From Pseudomonas sp. (GTDB lineage: Bacteria > Pseudomonadota > Gammaproteobacteria > Pseudomonadales > Pseudomonadaceae): 40,052 bases of DNA. The notes beneath the pieces are model-generated. The model did not search any database and was not told where the DNA came from. It worked only from the letters and a program-made list of their open reading frames with translations. The first letter of the stretch is position 1. Each line of letters starts with the position of its first letter. The translations under genes were made by a program, and so were the position numbers. Location of the stretch: contig JAESUC010000127.1 in assembly GCA_016763285.1 (NCBI GenBank), positions 1-40,052 on the forward strand, read 5' to 3'. Positions 9,692 to 18,136 of this stretch are shown piece by piece.

Positions 9692-10570
9692 CTAGCTATC
9701 GCGGCCGACGTCGAGCTTGTCCTGGGTACGGGTCTCGAAATCGCTGGCATCGTGGCGCTCGTGCAATTGCTCGCTGGGGTCGCCCCAGGCGCGATTGACC
9801 ATGCGGCCGCGCTGCACGGCGCTGCGTTCTTCCAGTTGTCTGGTCCAGCGCACGACGTTGGTGTAGGTGTGGGTCTGCAGAAACTCGGCGGCCTCGTACA
9901 CCTTGTTGTCCACCAGCGCGCCATACCAGGGCCAGATAGCCATGTCGGCAATCGTGTACTGATCACCGGCGATGTACTCGCGGCTGGCCAGTTGCCGATC
10001 GAGCACGTCGAGCTGGCGCTTGACCTCCATCGCATAGCGGTTGATCGGGTATTCATACTTTTCCGGTGCATAGGCATAGAAATGCCCAAAACCACCGCCA
10101 AGCATCGGCGCGCTGCCCATCTGCCAGAACAGCCAGGAAAGACATTCGGCGCGACCGGCCGGATCGGTGGGAACGAACGCACCGAACTTCTCCGCCAGGT
10201 ACAACAGGATCGCCCCGGACTCGAACACACGAATGGCCGGATCGGCGCTGCGGTCCAGCAGGGCAGGGATCTTGGAATTGGGATTGACGCCGACAAAACC
10301 GCTACCGAACTGATCGCCCTCGGTGATCCGGATCAGATGAGCGTCGTATTCGGCGCCCTCGAAGCCCTGGGTCAGCAGCTCTTCCAGCATGATGGTGACT
10401 TTCACGCCGTTGGGCGTAGCCAGCGAATAGAGCTGCAGGGGGTGCTTGCCTACCGGCAGCTCCTTGTCATGGGTCGGCCCGGCGATGGGCCGGTTGATGC
10501 TGGCGAACCTGCCGCCGCTTTCGGCGTCCCAGGTCCAGACACGTGGCGGCGTGTAGGTGGGGTCGGTCAT
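9692..10570 (-). CDS. yghU: YghU-type glutathione S-transferase / disulfide-bond oxidoreductase
   Basis: Nu-class glutathione transferase, 292 aa, with disulfide reductase activity in characterised homologues. The thioredoxin-like N-terminal domain includes LYSLATPNGVKVTIMLEELL, with Thr/Asn in place of catalytic Cys, and SKIPALLD. The C-terminal helical domain includes FGHFYAYAPEKYEYPINRY and the segment VRWTRQLEERSAVQRGRM. A decayed copy of that last segment occurs at 19184-19260. A GCCCTGG/CCAGGGC hairpin lies just past its stop (9654-9669) but lacks a T-run. Confidence 0.93.
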   Translation of the reverse strand: MTDPTYTPPRVWTWDAESGGRFASINRPIAGPTHDKELPVGKHPLQLYSLATPNGVKVTIMLEELLTQGFEGAEYDAHLIRITEGDQFGSGFVGVNPNSKIPALLDRSADPAIRVFESGAILLYLAEKFGAFVPTDPAGRAECLSWLFWQMGSAPMLGGGFGHFYAYAPEKYEYPINRYAMEVKRQLDVLDRQLASREYIAGDQYTIADMAIWPWYGALVDNKVYEAAEFLQTHTYTNVVRWTRQLEERSAVQRGRMVNRAWGDPSEQLHERHDASDFETRTQDKLDVGRDS

Positions 10571-10684
10571 CTGTTTATACTCCGGTTGAATGCACGCCAG
10601 TCCGCCTGGCGTGCCATCGATCTTACGCTTCCTGAGTTCGAGATGGCACCTCCAGGCGACCCCGCCCGCGGATGGACAGACCGG

Positions 10685-10915
10685 TCAGGATTTTTTCTTG
10701 ACCCACTTGCCATCGCTCTTCGTGTACTCGTCCTTGACCGCAGACCAGGCGACCTTGTGGGAGACACTCTCCCGGTCGTCATTGCCGCGTCGGTCTTCGG
10801 GATCGTCATATTGATCCCAGGCACTGTTGAATGCGGACTTGTAGATCTCCTGAGCGTGTTTGGGCAGGTTGTCCTTGACGCTGTCGGGCAGCTCCGAGGT
10901 TTTATCGTAGGGCAT
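10685..10915 (-). CDS. ChaB-like small protein
   Basis: A 76-aa soluble protein with the ChaB pattern: LPDSVKDNLPKHAQEIYKSAFNSAW near the start, an acidic/basic middle, then HKVAWSAVKDEYTK and a Lys-rich end. ChaB was named as a putative regulator of a cation antiporter, but the family role is uncertain; in many genomes such proteins are linked to stress. No antiporter gene is adjacent. It lies 114 bases upstream of yghU on the same strand. Confidence 0.88.
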   Translation of the reverse strand: MPYDKTSELPDSVKDNLPKHAQEIYKSAFNSAWDQYDDPEDRRGNDDRESVSHKVAWSAVKDEYTKSDGKWVKKKS

Positions 10916-11244
10916 GGTGGGTCTCCTGTCAGATAGTGCCGCCCGGCCAGATAAGGGGCAGCATCATTTCTGTGACACGGGAGAAAGCCCCATGGTTCGC
11001 CTTTATCGATGCTCGGGTATGTGCTGGTGAAATCGGCGTACGGACCACGCCGCAGCCGATCACACGAGCGGTATGCCGTTGGTCCGGAGTGCACCGATCT
11101 AGCGCAAATGGGGGATTGGGCGGCTCCCTTTTTCGCTGGACAATCCGCTGCAGTGCGCCGCAGTTGGTGACCGACCATGCGCAAAGGAAGGCCGAGGGCC
11201 TCACGGTCCTCGCGCTGAATAATAATGACAGCGAAGACTTCACC
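10916..11244. other. Intergenic region between chaB-like gene and pectate lyase
   Basis: An open frame runs from 10936 into the pectate lyase, but its first 103 codons are not protein-like and the true lyase start carries a signal peptide at 11245. No clear promoter, repeat or RNA is seen. Confidence 0.4.
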
Positions 11245-12375
11245 ATGAATCTGCCCCATTTTGCACCTCGCATGCTTGCTCTGGCCCTGCTGACGACAGG
11301 CGTTCCCGGTATCGCCCTGGCCTTCAATCCGGCTCCCGCTCCGACGCCCGCTCCGGCTCCCAGTCCCACACCTACCCCGGCTCCCCAGCCGACGCCAACA
11401 CCGCCGGCCACTGCCTGCCTGGCAGCGCCTATTGGTTTTGCCGCGCAGGGTAATGGCACCACCGGTGGCGCCGGTGGGTCAGTGGTGACCGTGCGTACCG
11501 GTAACGATCTGGCCAATGCGCTGGCGGATCACCAGTCTGCCTGGCGCCGCAACAGCGCGCATCGCACCGTGATTCGCATCAACGGCACCATCAATGCCGG
11601 TAACTCGCCGGTCAACCGCTTCGATATCAAGGACACCGCCAATCTGTCGCTCATCGGGGTAGGTACCCGCGGTGTACTGGATGGACGCGGGATCATGATT
11701 CGTGGCGCCAGCAATATCATTATTCGCAATCTGACCATTCGCTATGTGCGTGACGGCAGCGGTGATGGCATCGACCTTGATGGCAGTCGGCCGGTACGCA
11801 ATGTGTGGATTGACCACAATACGTTCTACAACCGACTGAATGTCGACAAGGACTATTACGACGGGCTGGTCGATGGCAAGAATGATGTGAGCCTGGTCAC
11901 GCTGAGCTACAACGTGTTCCGCGACAGCTGGAAGACATCGCTCTGGGGCCACAGCGACAGCAGCAACTATGACCGGCGTGTGACCTTTGCCTACAACCAG
12001 TTCAGCAACGTCAATTCACGCACCCCGCTGCTGCGCTTTGGTCAGACGCATATCTACAACAACTACTTCAATCGCATTCTCGACAGCGGCATCAACACCC
12101 GCATGGGTAACCGTGTGCGTATCGAGAACAACGTGTTCGAGAACAGCAGAAATCCCATCGTTTCCTGTTACAGCCCGCAGAGAGGGTTCTGGGATGCGCG
12201 TAACAACCAGTTCAACAATGTGAACTGGCAGGGCGGAAGTGATTGTCTGTTGGCCGGCCCTGGCGCGGGTTCTGCGGTCAGCTACAACCCGCCCTACCGG
12301 TATTCGATGCTGTCTACCGGCGCCGTCAAGGCACATGTGACGGCCAACGCGGGTGTCGGCCGGTGTTCCCTCTGA
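11245..12375 (+). CDS. Secreted pectate lyase, polysaccharide lyase family 1 type
   Basis: Exported enzyme that cleaves polygalacturonate by beta-elimination. A signal peptide (1-26, cleavage after GIALA) is followed by a Pro/Thr/Ala linker (about 28-55), then a parallel beta-helix. PL1 hallmarks are present: VWIDHNTF, DGLVDGKNDVSLVTLSYNVF, SWKTSLWGHSD, VTFAYNQFSN, and SRTPLLRFG (the RxPxxR arginine region) followed by HIYNNYF. Total 376 aa. The SD is weak; the start is chosen because it begins the signal peptide. The linker at the N-terminus with no second domain is odd. A 12-bp palindrome (12375-12386) touches the stop codon. Confidence 0.93.
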   Translation: MNLPHFAPRMLALALLTTGVPGIALAFNPAPAPTPAPAPSPTPTPAPQPTPTPPATACLAAPIGFAAQGNGTTGGAGGSVVTVRTGNDLANALADHQSAWRRNSAHRTVIRINGTINAGNSPVNRFDIKDTANLSLIGVGTRGVLDGRGIMIRGASNIIIRNLTIRYVRDGSGDGIDLDGSRPVRNVWIDHNTFYNRLNVDKDYYDGLVDGKNDVSLVTLSYNVFRDSWKTSLWGHSDSSNYDRRVTFAYNQFSNVNSRTPLLRFGQTHIYNNYFNRILDSGINTRMGNRVRIENNVFENSRNPIVSCYSPQRGFWDARNNQFNNVNWQGGSDCLLAGPGAGSAVSYNPPYRYSMLSTGAVKAHVTANAGVGRCSL

Positions 12376-12494
12376 GGTGATCACCTGGTCGGGTCGCTCC
12401 CTGCCGGGGCCTGTCATTGGTCCCGGTAGGGCAACCAGAATGGTTTTTCGGATCTTGCGAGGTAGCCGGACGGTTGCCGCCTGCGGCGTCCCGC

Positions 12495-12812
12495 TTAGCC
12501 GAACGCCTGAATCTCGCTGATCTGCACCTGGGCGTTGATATCAGTGTAGTTGGGGATGTCTTCGGCAAATTTCTTCGCGTTGGGTGCAAAGGCCTGCTGG
12601 AAGCTCTCCAGACTCTCGAAGTACAGGTTGGCGATGGCCACAAAGGGGGCCTCCGCTCCCGGCGTGCCGCCGGCGACGCCTTTTTCCACTTCAGCCTTCA
12701 GGCAGGCAGTGCCCAGGGCGCTGGTGACCATCGGCATATGCGAGTGCAGGTAGTACTGCATGTCGAACCGGGCATTGGGGCTATTGGGGTACATCACGCT
12801 GGCCTTGATCAT
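12495..12812 (-). CDS. EthD-family small dimeric alpha/beta-barrel protein
   Basis: A 105-aa protein of the ferredoxin-like EthD fold. It starts MIKASVMYPN, continues with FDMQYYLHSHMPMV, the typical H-x-P region, and ends VQISEIQAFG. EthD proteins accompany some catabolic oxidoreductases, but no partner lies beside it here, so no reaction is proposed. It is convergent with the pectate lyase. Confidence 0.85.
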   Translation of the reverse strand: MIKASVMYPNSPNARFDMQYYLHSHMPMVTSALGTACLKAEVEKGVAGGTPGAEAPFVAIANLYFESLESFQQAFAPNAKKFAEDIPNYTDINAQVQISEIQAFG

Positions 12813-13197
12813 CGATTTTCTCCTGGGTTGATAATGCTTAAGTTAGCCTCTCGGGCGTATTGGCGAAGTCCGTTTGTATCAGAAAAGCGAGTAGGAATGT
12901 GCGCAAAGTCACAATTTCAGGATTGATTTCGTGCGGACGTTGTAACGATGCAACATGGCGCTAAAATGCCGGCAGCTTGAGATCAAGAGCCCGTATTGGA
13001 CGGTTCAAGGTGCCCGGTCAGGCGCACAGATTCCGCCGCATGCAGACGTAGATCGCAGCGCCACAGTATTCAGGAAGCACTACCGACATGACGTCACTGG
13101 CAGTAGGAAGTAGTCAGTTGTTGTTGAAGGTCTTTCGGAAAAGGAACGATTCCGGAACCTCTACAGGCTCCGGATCATAAGAAACGGAGCACAAACC
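12813..13197. other. Upstream region of the VWA autotransporter
   Basis: No gene is supported. TTGTAA (12940-12945), 16 bases, then TAAAAT (12962-12967) is a plausible sigma-70 promoter. A 9-bp imperfect hairpin, TCCGGAACC (13151-13159) / GGCTCCGGA (13166-13174), with loop TCTACA, lies about 10 bases before the SD ACGGAG. The leader would be over 200 bases. Confidence 0.35.
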
Positions 13198-15258
13198 ATG
13201 ACTTTCCCCAAGCCGACCCTACTCGCTACTCTTATCAGTACCGTTGTCGCAAGTACCACGCTGCATGCCGCATCATCGCTGGATATGGTTGTTGCGATCG
13301 ATGAATCAGGCTCCATGTCAGGTGAGCACAATGCGTTCATCGGCACTTATGTAAAAAACCTCGATAGCCTGCTCAATGACCAGAACGTCACCCTCAATCA
13401 GTTCGGACTGGTGGGTTTTGGCGCCAGCAGCGGTCAATCAGCAACCGCCAATGAAGCCGGCCGCGAAACCGGCAGTGCATTGTACCGCCACTTCAATCTC
13501 AACAGTGGGACTAGTCCGCTTTGGGGTACCTCCGCCGAGTTCGATGCGATCACCCCTGAGCTACGGACCAGTGGTGGCACGGAGGATGGCTACCGGGCTA
13601 TTGACTATCTGTATCGATATTTTCAGTTCCGTCCCACCGCAGGCTCATCGATCATGCTGATCACAGACGAGGATCGTGACAATGACTCCTTTGATCTGGA
13701 TCTGAACAACCTGCCCACCGGCATGACGGAGATCGACAAGAGCTACATCCAGGGTCAGCTTGCGCAATACAAGACGGTGGTCCATGCGGTTGTAAGCCAG
13801 CGCTTCACCGACAAGGACGGCAATACGGCCATTGCCGTAGTAGGTAGCGATCCCGATACCGGTTTTGCCTATGTGAAGGACAGCTCAGGCATTATCACCA
13901 AGGTACAGGGCTACATACTGGCGTCGGCCGATGGCACAACGGAAACGGACTACACGGAACTGGCGCTGGCCAGCGGCGGCACCGCGATGGATATCGACGG
14001 CCTGCGCAGTGTCTATACCGACGCAGCTGCCCTGGCAGCGCTCAGTGGCGAGTTGGCCAAGCTGGTTGCGGATATTGCGGTAGGTCAGGTTCCGGTAGTG
14101 GGTATCGATTGCGGCTCTGCCAGTGGAGTCGCGGCCCAGATCTGTGCGGCGATCGCCGGGTCCACCAACACGGAGTTGCAGCAGATCGGTTCCCAGATCA
14201 GTAGCCCACAGCAATATGGCCAACTGACGCAATACCAGGTCAATCAGATGCTGCAAACTGCGGCTTCCAATGCCCGAAACGTGCGCCGGGTCGTACTCGG
14301 TCGTCTGGCAGATTTGCGCCGCAGCGGTATGGCCACTACCGATATCGATGTGATGGACTACTCCAATGGCAACATCGCCCTGTCTGCCGATATGACCGAG
14401 CAGTTGCAGTATGCCAGGGGTGGCGCTGCCTCGGCGGATCGCGGCGACGTGGGCTATTTCATCCGTGGTATCTATACCCGCGGTGATTTTGAGGATACCG
14501 CAGAGGCCAGCGGTTTTGATTCCACCACCTACACTTTTGTGGCTGGTGTCGACAAATTCATCAGCGATGCCACCCAGATCGGTGCGGCCATCGTCTATGC
14601 TACTTCTGATTCCGATTTTTCCGGTGTTCGCGGCGGTACCGAGGCTGATACCTACGGCATAACCGCCTATGCTTCCCATGAACTGGGTCAGGATTTTTAT
14701 CTGGAAGGTAATCTGGGCTTCAGCCGGGCGAATTTCGATACCGACCGTGATACCGGTTTCGGTATGGTCGAAGGCAAAACCAAGGGGGATATCTGGAATC
14801 TGTCGGCCGGTGTAATCAAGTCCTATCCGATGAGTGCCCTGATTCTGGAACCCTTTGCTTATCTGCATTACACGGATGTCTCGGTGGATGGGTTTACCGA
14901 ACAAGGGGGCGGGGCCGCATTGCGAGTCGGGCACAGTAGTTACGACTCGCTGGTTTCCGAGCTGGGTTTCACGGCGGCCTATCAAGTGACAGACAGCCTG
15001 ACAGGCGAATTGCGTCTGGCCTGGGAGCATGAATTCGAGAACTCCGGCACCTCGGTGTCTTCATCGTTCGTCAGTGCGCCGGGCAATGTCTTTAACAGCC
15101 CAACTCCGTCCCAGACCTCCAATTATGGGCGAGTTGGGCTGGGTCTGACCAAGGCCATGGATTACGATCGCAGCATCGCGTTGCGCGGAGAAACCCTGGT
15201 GGGTCATGATCGTTACGATGAATACTCTATCGAAGTACGCTTCCGTCAGAATTTCTGA
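13198..15258 (+). CDS. VWA-domain autotransporter
   Basis: A 686-aa outer-membrane protein. The signal peptide (1-24, TTLHA) is followed almost at once by a von Willebrand factor A domain with the MIDAS motif DESGS (D35, S37, S39), a later SGGTED threonine region and ITDED. A helical linker with two cysteines and the segment SPQQYGQLTQYQVNQML then leads into a C-terminal autotransporter beta-barrel of about 275 residues ending EVRFRQNF, with the terminal Phe used by the BAM machinery. The passenger is therefore only the VWA domain, which implies a metal-dependent adhesive or protein-binding role at the cell surface (inference). SD ACGGAG supports the start. A lipoprotein hydrolase follows after 27 bases. 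Confidence 0.88.
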   Translation: MTFPKPTLLATLISTVVASTTLHAASSLDMVVAIDESGSMSGEHNAFIGTYVKNLDSLLNDQNVTLNQFGLVGFGASSGQSATANEAGRETGSALYRHFNLNSGTSPLWGTSAEFDAITPELRTSGGTEDGYRAIDYLYRYFQFRPTAGSSIMLITDEDRDNDSFDLDLNNLPTGMTEIDKSYIQGQLAQYKTVVHAVVSQRFTDKDGNTAIAVVGSDPDTGFAYVKDSSGIITKVQGYILASADGTTETDYTELALASGGTAMDIDGLRSVYTDAAALAALSGELAKLVADIAVGQVPVVGIDCGSASGVAAQICAAIAGSTNTELQQIGSQISSPQQYGQLTQYQVNQMLQTAASNARNVRRVVLGRLADLRRSGMATTDIDVMDYSNGNIALSADMTEQLQYARGGAASADRGDVGYFIRGIYTRGDFEDTAEASGFDSTTYTFVAGVDKFISDATQIGAAIVYATSDSDFSGVRGGTEADTYGITAYASHELGQDFYLEGNLGFSRANFDTDRDTGFGMVEGKTKGDIWNLSAGVIKSYPMSALILEPFAYLHYTDVSVDGFTEQGGGAALRVGHSSYDSLVSELGFTAAYQVTDSLTGELRLAWEHEFENSGTSVSSSFVSAPGNVFNSPTPSQTSNYGRVGLGLTKAMDYDRSIALRGETLVGHDRYDEYSIEVRFRQNF

Positions 15259-15285
15259 CGCTGCCTGCAGTGCAACATATCTGCC

Positions 15286-16119
15286 GTGCGTGTGAGTAAG
15301 CGCGCGGTCAAAGGACTGGTCGTTTTGCGACCAGCCCTTTTTGCACTTATCTCAAGCATCGCGCTGCTGACCAGTTGTGCCTCGACATCTGAACGTCCTG
15401 ACGCCCAGGCGCGTGAATCGGGTCTGGATAATCTCGCAATCGCTGGCGGTCCGTTCATCTTGCAGGCTTATGAGCGCGTAATGCCGGGATCACACGCTCA
15501 TGTCTTCATTGAGGGCGATGGCCGGCCCTGGCGATCAGGCGGCAGGGTTATTTCCGAAGATCCAACCCCCAAGCGTCTTTTGGCGTTGGGATGGATGGAT
15601 AAGGTTCCGGGGCCGACGCTCTACCTGGGTCGCCCCTGTTATTTAACATCGGTAGCAGATCAATCCTGCGACTCCCTACTGTGGACCTACGGTCGCTACT
15701 CGGAGCTTGTGGTGCAAAGCATGGCTACAGGGCTTGAAAGCTGGTTGCGCCTGCGGCCGCAGATTACTTCGCTGACAGTGGTAGGGCATTCAGGGGGAGG
15801 GGTATTGGCTCTATTGCTGGCTGAGCGAGTGGTTTCAGTTGATCAGGTTATTGCCGTCTCGACGCCCGTGGATATTGACCTGTGGGCTGCGATGCATCGT
15901 TATACACCGTTATTTGCCTCCCTCAACCCGGCACGCCAACACACTTGGAGAAAAAATGTGCAGCGTCGTTTGTATTTTGGTGAGCATGATCGTGAAGTCC
16001 CTCCGGAGGCTTTTCTGCCTGCCGCCCGGGTTTTGCCGGGCGTTTCGGTCCGGATTGTGGAGGGCGTTGATCACGATTGCTGTGGACCAGATACCTGGTT
16101 TGTAGATCCGGACCGATAG
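15286..16119 (+). CDS. Lipoprotein alpha/beta-hydrolase
   Basis: Probable outer-membrane lipoprotein esterase/lipase-like enzyme, 277 aa from GTG 15286. A basic n-region and hydrophobic stretch end at lipobox LLTSC. The hydrolase fold shows nucleophile elbow GHSGGG (S169) and a likely catalytic His in GVDHDCC (H263); the acid residue is not certain. Paired cysteines late in the chain suggest periplasmic disulfides. The GTG has no clear SD. TTG 15325, 9 bases after AAAGGA (15310-15315), would also give a complete lipoprotein signal peptide and may be the real start. An intrinsic-terminator-like hairpin overlaps this stretch. Likely expressed with, or attenuated from, the upstream VWA gene. Substrate unknown. 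Confidence 0.8.
   Translation: MRVSKRAVKGLVVLRPALFALISSIALLTSCASTSERPDAQARESGLDNLAIAGGPFILQAYERVMPGSHAHVFIEGDGRPWRSGGRVISEDPTPKRLLALGWMDKVPGPTLYLGRPCYLTSVADQSCDSLLWTYGRYSELVVQSMATGLESWLRLRPQITSLTVVGHSGGGVLALLLAERVVSVDQVIAVSTPVDIDLWAAMHRYTPLFASLNPARQHTWRKNVQRRLYFGEHDREVPPEAFLPAARVLPGVSVRIVEGVDHDCCGPDTWFVDPDR
15311..15342 (+). terminator. Intrinsic-terminator-like hairpin within the hydrolase signal-peptide codons
   Basis: AAGG-A-CTGGTCG (15311-15322) pairs with CGACCAG-C-CCTT (15328-15339) around loop TTTTG, with one internal mismatch, and runs into a T-tract ending at 15342. It is 52 bases after the VWA stop, the usual place for a terminator. It also covers the AAAGGA ribosome-binding sequence and the alternative TTG start of the hydrolase. 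Confidence 0.7.
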
Positions 16120-16475
16120 TCAATTACATCTCAGATTAAAAAATGAATCTCACCCAAACAAAGTGAAATAAAGTCATTATTGTGAGCCACTTAACGGTTA
16201 TGGCTTTTTCTCCTAGGTCTCCTGCTCTTCTGACCCAACAATGCTGCGCAGTTGATGTCCGACTGGAAAAAAGGGGACAGATTTATTTTTCAAGTGACGA
16301 AGCGATGCATCGCTACCAGATGGACAACGCCCAGACCAGCCAGACAACCCTTGATCTGACTCTGGGGAGATGACTGACGAGCAGATTGCCGCGCTGACAT
16401 ATTAATTCGTCTGATTCCTACCTAAATGGTGTGGCATGCGGGTAAAAAAATACATGATCATGGAGGATTAGATTG
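16120..16475. other. Intergenic region at the left edge of the AT-rich patch
   Basis: No gene is supported; a 63-codon frame at 16182-16373 resembles nothing known. It contains a terminal-repeat-like motif at 16268-16290 (listed) and a perfect 14-bp palindrome AGCGATGCATCGCT at 16301-16314. Base composition becomes clearly AT-rich from here. Confidence 0.45.
16268..16290 (+). repeat. Solo terminal-repeat-like motif (GGGGACAG type)
   Basis: The core GGGGACAGATTTATTTTT with leading A-run matches 19 of 23 positions of the right-end inverted repeat of the element at 18137-18308, read on the opposite strand. Similar GGGGACAG motifs flank IS200/RAYT-like transposase genes in many proteobacteria. 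Here it probably marks an old insertion end. Confidence 0.5.
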
Positions 16476-16901
16476 ATGGAGAACTCGTTACCTGTTGCAG
16501 GTCACAAGAAACGTTTCAGCGCCTACTTGATTGATGTGCTGATCTGTTGGGTTTTGGTCTCTTTGCTGCCTAAGGTCATTGGATTGGCAATTGAATCCCA
16601 GATGATTATGCCCTCCAGCGTTCCAGTTGGATTGGCGCTCGCCTATTATTTGTTCAAGGACTCTTTGCCAAATGGACAGAGCATCGGAAAGCGCCTGCTT
16701 GGTTTGGCTGTTATTGATGCGGTGACTTATCAGGACTGCAGAATGTGGCAGTCGGTGCTACGTAATCTAGTATTGATGGTTTTATTGCCGCTAGAGATTA
16801 TTTTTGCGCTTTTCTGCAGGCGACGCTTGGGTGATGCGCTGGCTTCTACGATGGTTATCGATGCCAAGGTGGGTCCCAGTAAAGAGCATGGACTAAGCTA
16901 G
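16476..16901 (+). CDS. RDD-family membrane protein
   Basis: A 141-aa integral membrane protein with the RDD pattern: basic-aromatic KKRFSAYLIDVLICW at the first helix (R and D of the name), the loop GQSIGKRLLGLAVID, then paired helices around LVLMVLLPLEIIFALF and the closing RRLGDALAS. The family role is unsettled; some members are linked to ion transport. GGAGGA at 16462-16467 is 8 bases from ATG 16476; a TTG codon at 16473 just before is less likely. First gene of the AT-rich patch, not obviously in an operon with the next one (115-base gap). Confidence 0.85.
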   Translation: MENSLPVAGHKKRFSAYLIDVLICWVLVSLLPKVIGLAIESQMIMPSSVPVGLALAYYLFKDSLPNGQSIGKRLLGLAVIDAVTYQDCRMWQSVLRNLVLMVLLPLEIIFALFCRRRLGDALASTMVIDAKVGPSKEHGLS

Positions 16902-17016
16902 CTCATTTATAAGCACTCTTTAAAATGGCTTGCTGCCGATACACATCGCTCATCCCAGCCAGATGGTAATCGGGTTCAGTTAAAACTGACCTCGATTTAT
17001 TGCAAGGAGGGATTTT

Positions 17017-18111
17017 ATGGTCACCAATTCTATGCTGGCATACCAAAAAGTGTTGCAAATTAAGCTTGCGCAGATAATGAGTTTCTTTCTGTTATGTCTG
17101 ATTTCCTTGGTGTCACAAGCCAGTGATGGCAAAAATAAATTTGATGTTGAGACGCAACTACAACGATTGGAGCAAGGCTGCGCTGACTACCAAAGTCTGG
17201 CTGTCTATGGATATTTGAGTGATCTGAAGCTGAATCCAGAGTATACCGATTATGCGCTTTATAATTCAGTTGACCAATTGACATGGACAAAGTCTTTAGT
17301 TGAAAATTCATGCAAGGCTGCATTTGTGACTAATACCATTGAAGGAATGGAGTACTATCGCAAGGCAATGACCAATGGTCGTTTCTTTCATACAGCAATA
17401 TTGAAAGAAGGGGTTGCGCGAATAATGGACGGTCAGCTAAACGCTACTGCTAATCCTGTTGGGGATTCGCTAATAAATGCATATATTAGTCAGGAGATGA
17501 GCGAGGACGATGAATCAGAAGGGTTAAAATATATTCGTGCTGCTTACGGATATATAGCGGCTGCTCAGATTGTTGAAACCCAGTACTCAACCGATTTGCT
17601 GCGCAAGGCAGCGCGTATTGCCCAAGAGGGATTCCTTAAAGCTGAGCTCAAATATAATGTGTCAATACCCTATGATGTAGCGCTTCTTGCCTTGTCTAAA
17701 AGAATAGAAGCTGGTTCAAAAGAATATGATCAGCTACTGGAGCAACGGATTATTGCACTGACTGTGGGGTCGAGTAAAGACTCAAGCACGCAAGATGAAA
17801 TCGCAATCATTCATGCCGAGTTGGGCCGGCATGCTCTTTCGATGGAGTTAATATCGGAAATTTCGCCAGAATCGGATATTGTAGCCACAATGATGTGCCA
17901 TCGCCTGATTTTAGATCCCCGTCTTAACGGACTAAGAGGCGCAGAGCCAAAAAAGTTTGCTGCGCTAATGAGCGAAAAATGCTACGACATTACTAAATCT
18001 TTGAACCGCTATAATTGTGATACCTTTCATGTGTTCATTCGTGTTTCTGGTAAGACCCCTGATTGGCTGGATTATTTTATTCTTCGGGAGTGTAACGATC
18101 GCGCCTTGTAA
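17017..18111 (+). CDS. Exported protein of unknown function
   Basis: A 364-aa protein not recognised. An N-terminal stretch MSFFLLCLISLVSQASDG gives a signal peptide with cleavage near residue 35, or shorter if Met21 is used. The mature part is mostly predicted helical, with repeated Ala/Tyr-rich helices (YIRAAYGYIAAAQIV, LLRKAARIAQEGF) reminiscent of Sel1/TPR-type helical repeats, and scattered cysteines (CADY, SCKAAF, CHRL, KCYD, NCDTF, ECND) that could form disulfides. Strong SD AAGGAGGGA precedes ATG 17017. Composition is AT-rich compared with neighbours (17221-17280 is 23/60 G+C), suggesting acquired DNA. Confidence 0.8.
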   Translation: MVTNSMLAYQKVLQIKLAQIMSFFLLCLISLVSQASDGKNKFDVETQLQRLEQGCADYQSLAVYGYLSDLKLNPEYTDYALYNSVDQLTWTKSLVENSCKAAFVTNTIEGMEYYRKAMTNGRFFHTAILKEGVARIMDGQLNATANPVGDSLINAYISQEMSEDDESEGLKYIRAAYGYIAAAQIVETQYSTDLLRKAARIAQEGFLKAELKYNVSIPYDVALLALSKRIEAGSKEYDQLLEQRIIALTVGSSKDSSTQDEIAIIHAELGRHALSMELISEISPESDIVATMMCHRLILDPRLNGLRGAEPKKFAALMSEKCYDITKSLNRYNCDTFHVFIRVSGKTPDWLDYFILRECNDRAL

Positions 18112-18136
18112 AATATAGGAAATTGCAGAGAATTGA

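Noticed and set aside
10936-11244. Upstream extension of the pectate lyase frame
   Set aside because: The added 103 residues are not protein-like and would bury the clear signal peptide at 11245.
12375-12386. 12-bp palindrome AGGTGATCACCT at the pectate lyase stop
   Set aside because: Too short and without T-run or repeats to call a terminator or operator.
16182-16373. 63-codon frame carrying the GGGGACAG motif
   Set aside because: No SD and no recognisable protein; the DNA motif explains the interest of the stretch better.
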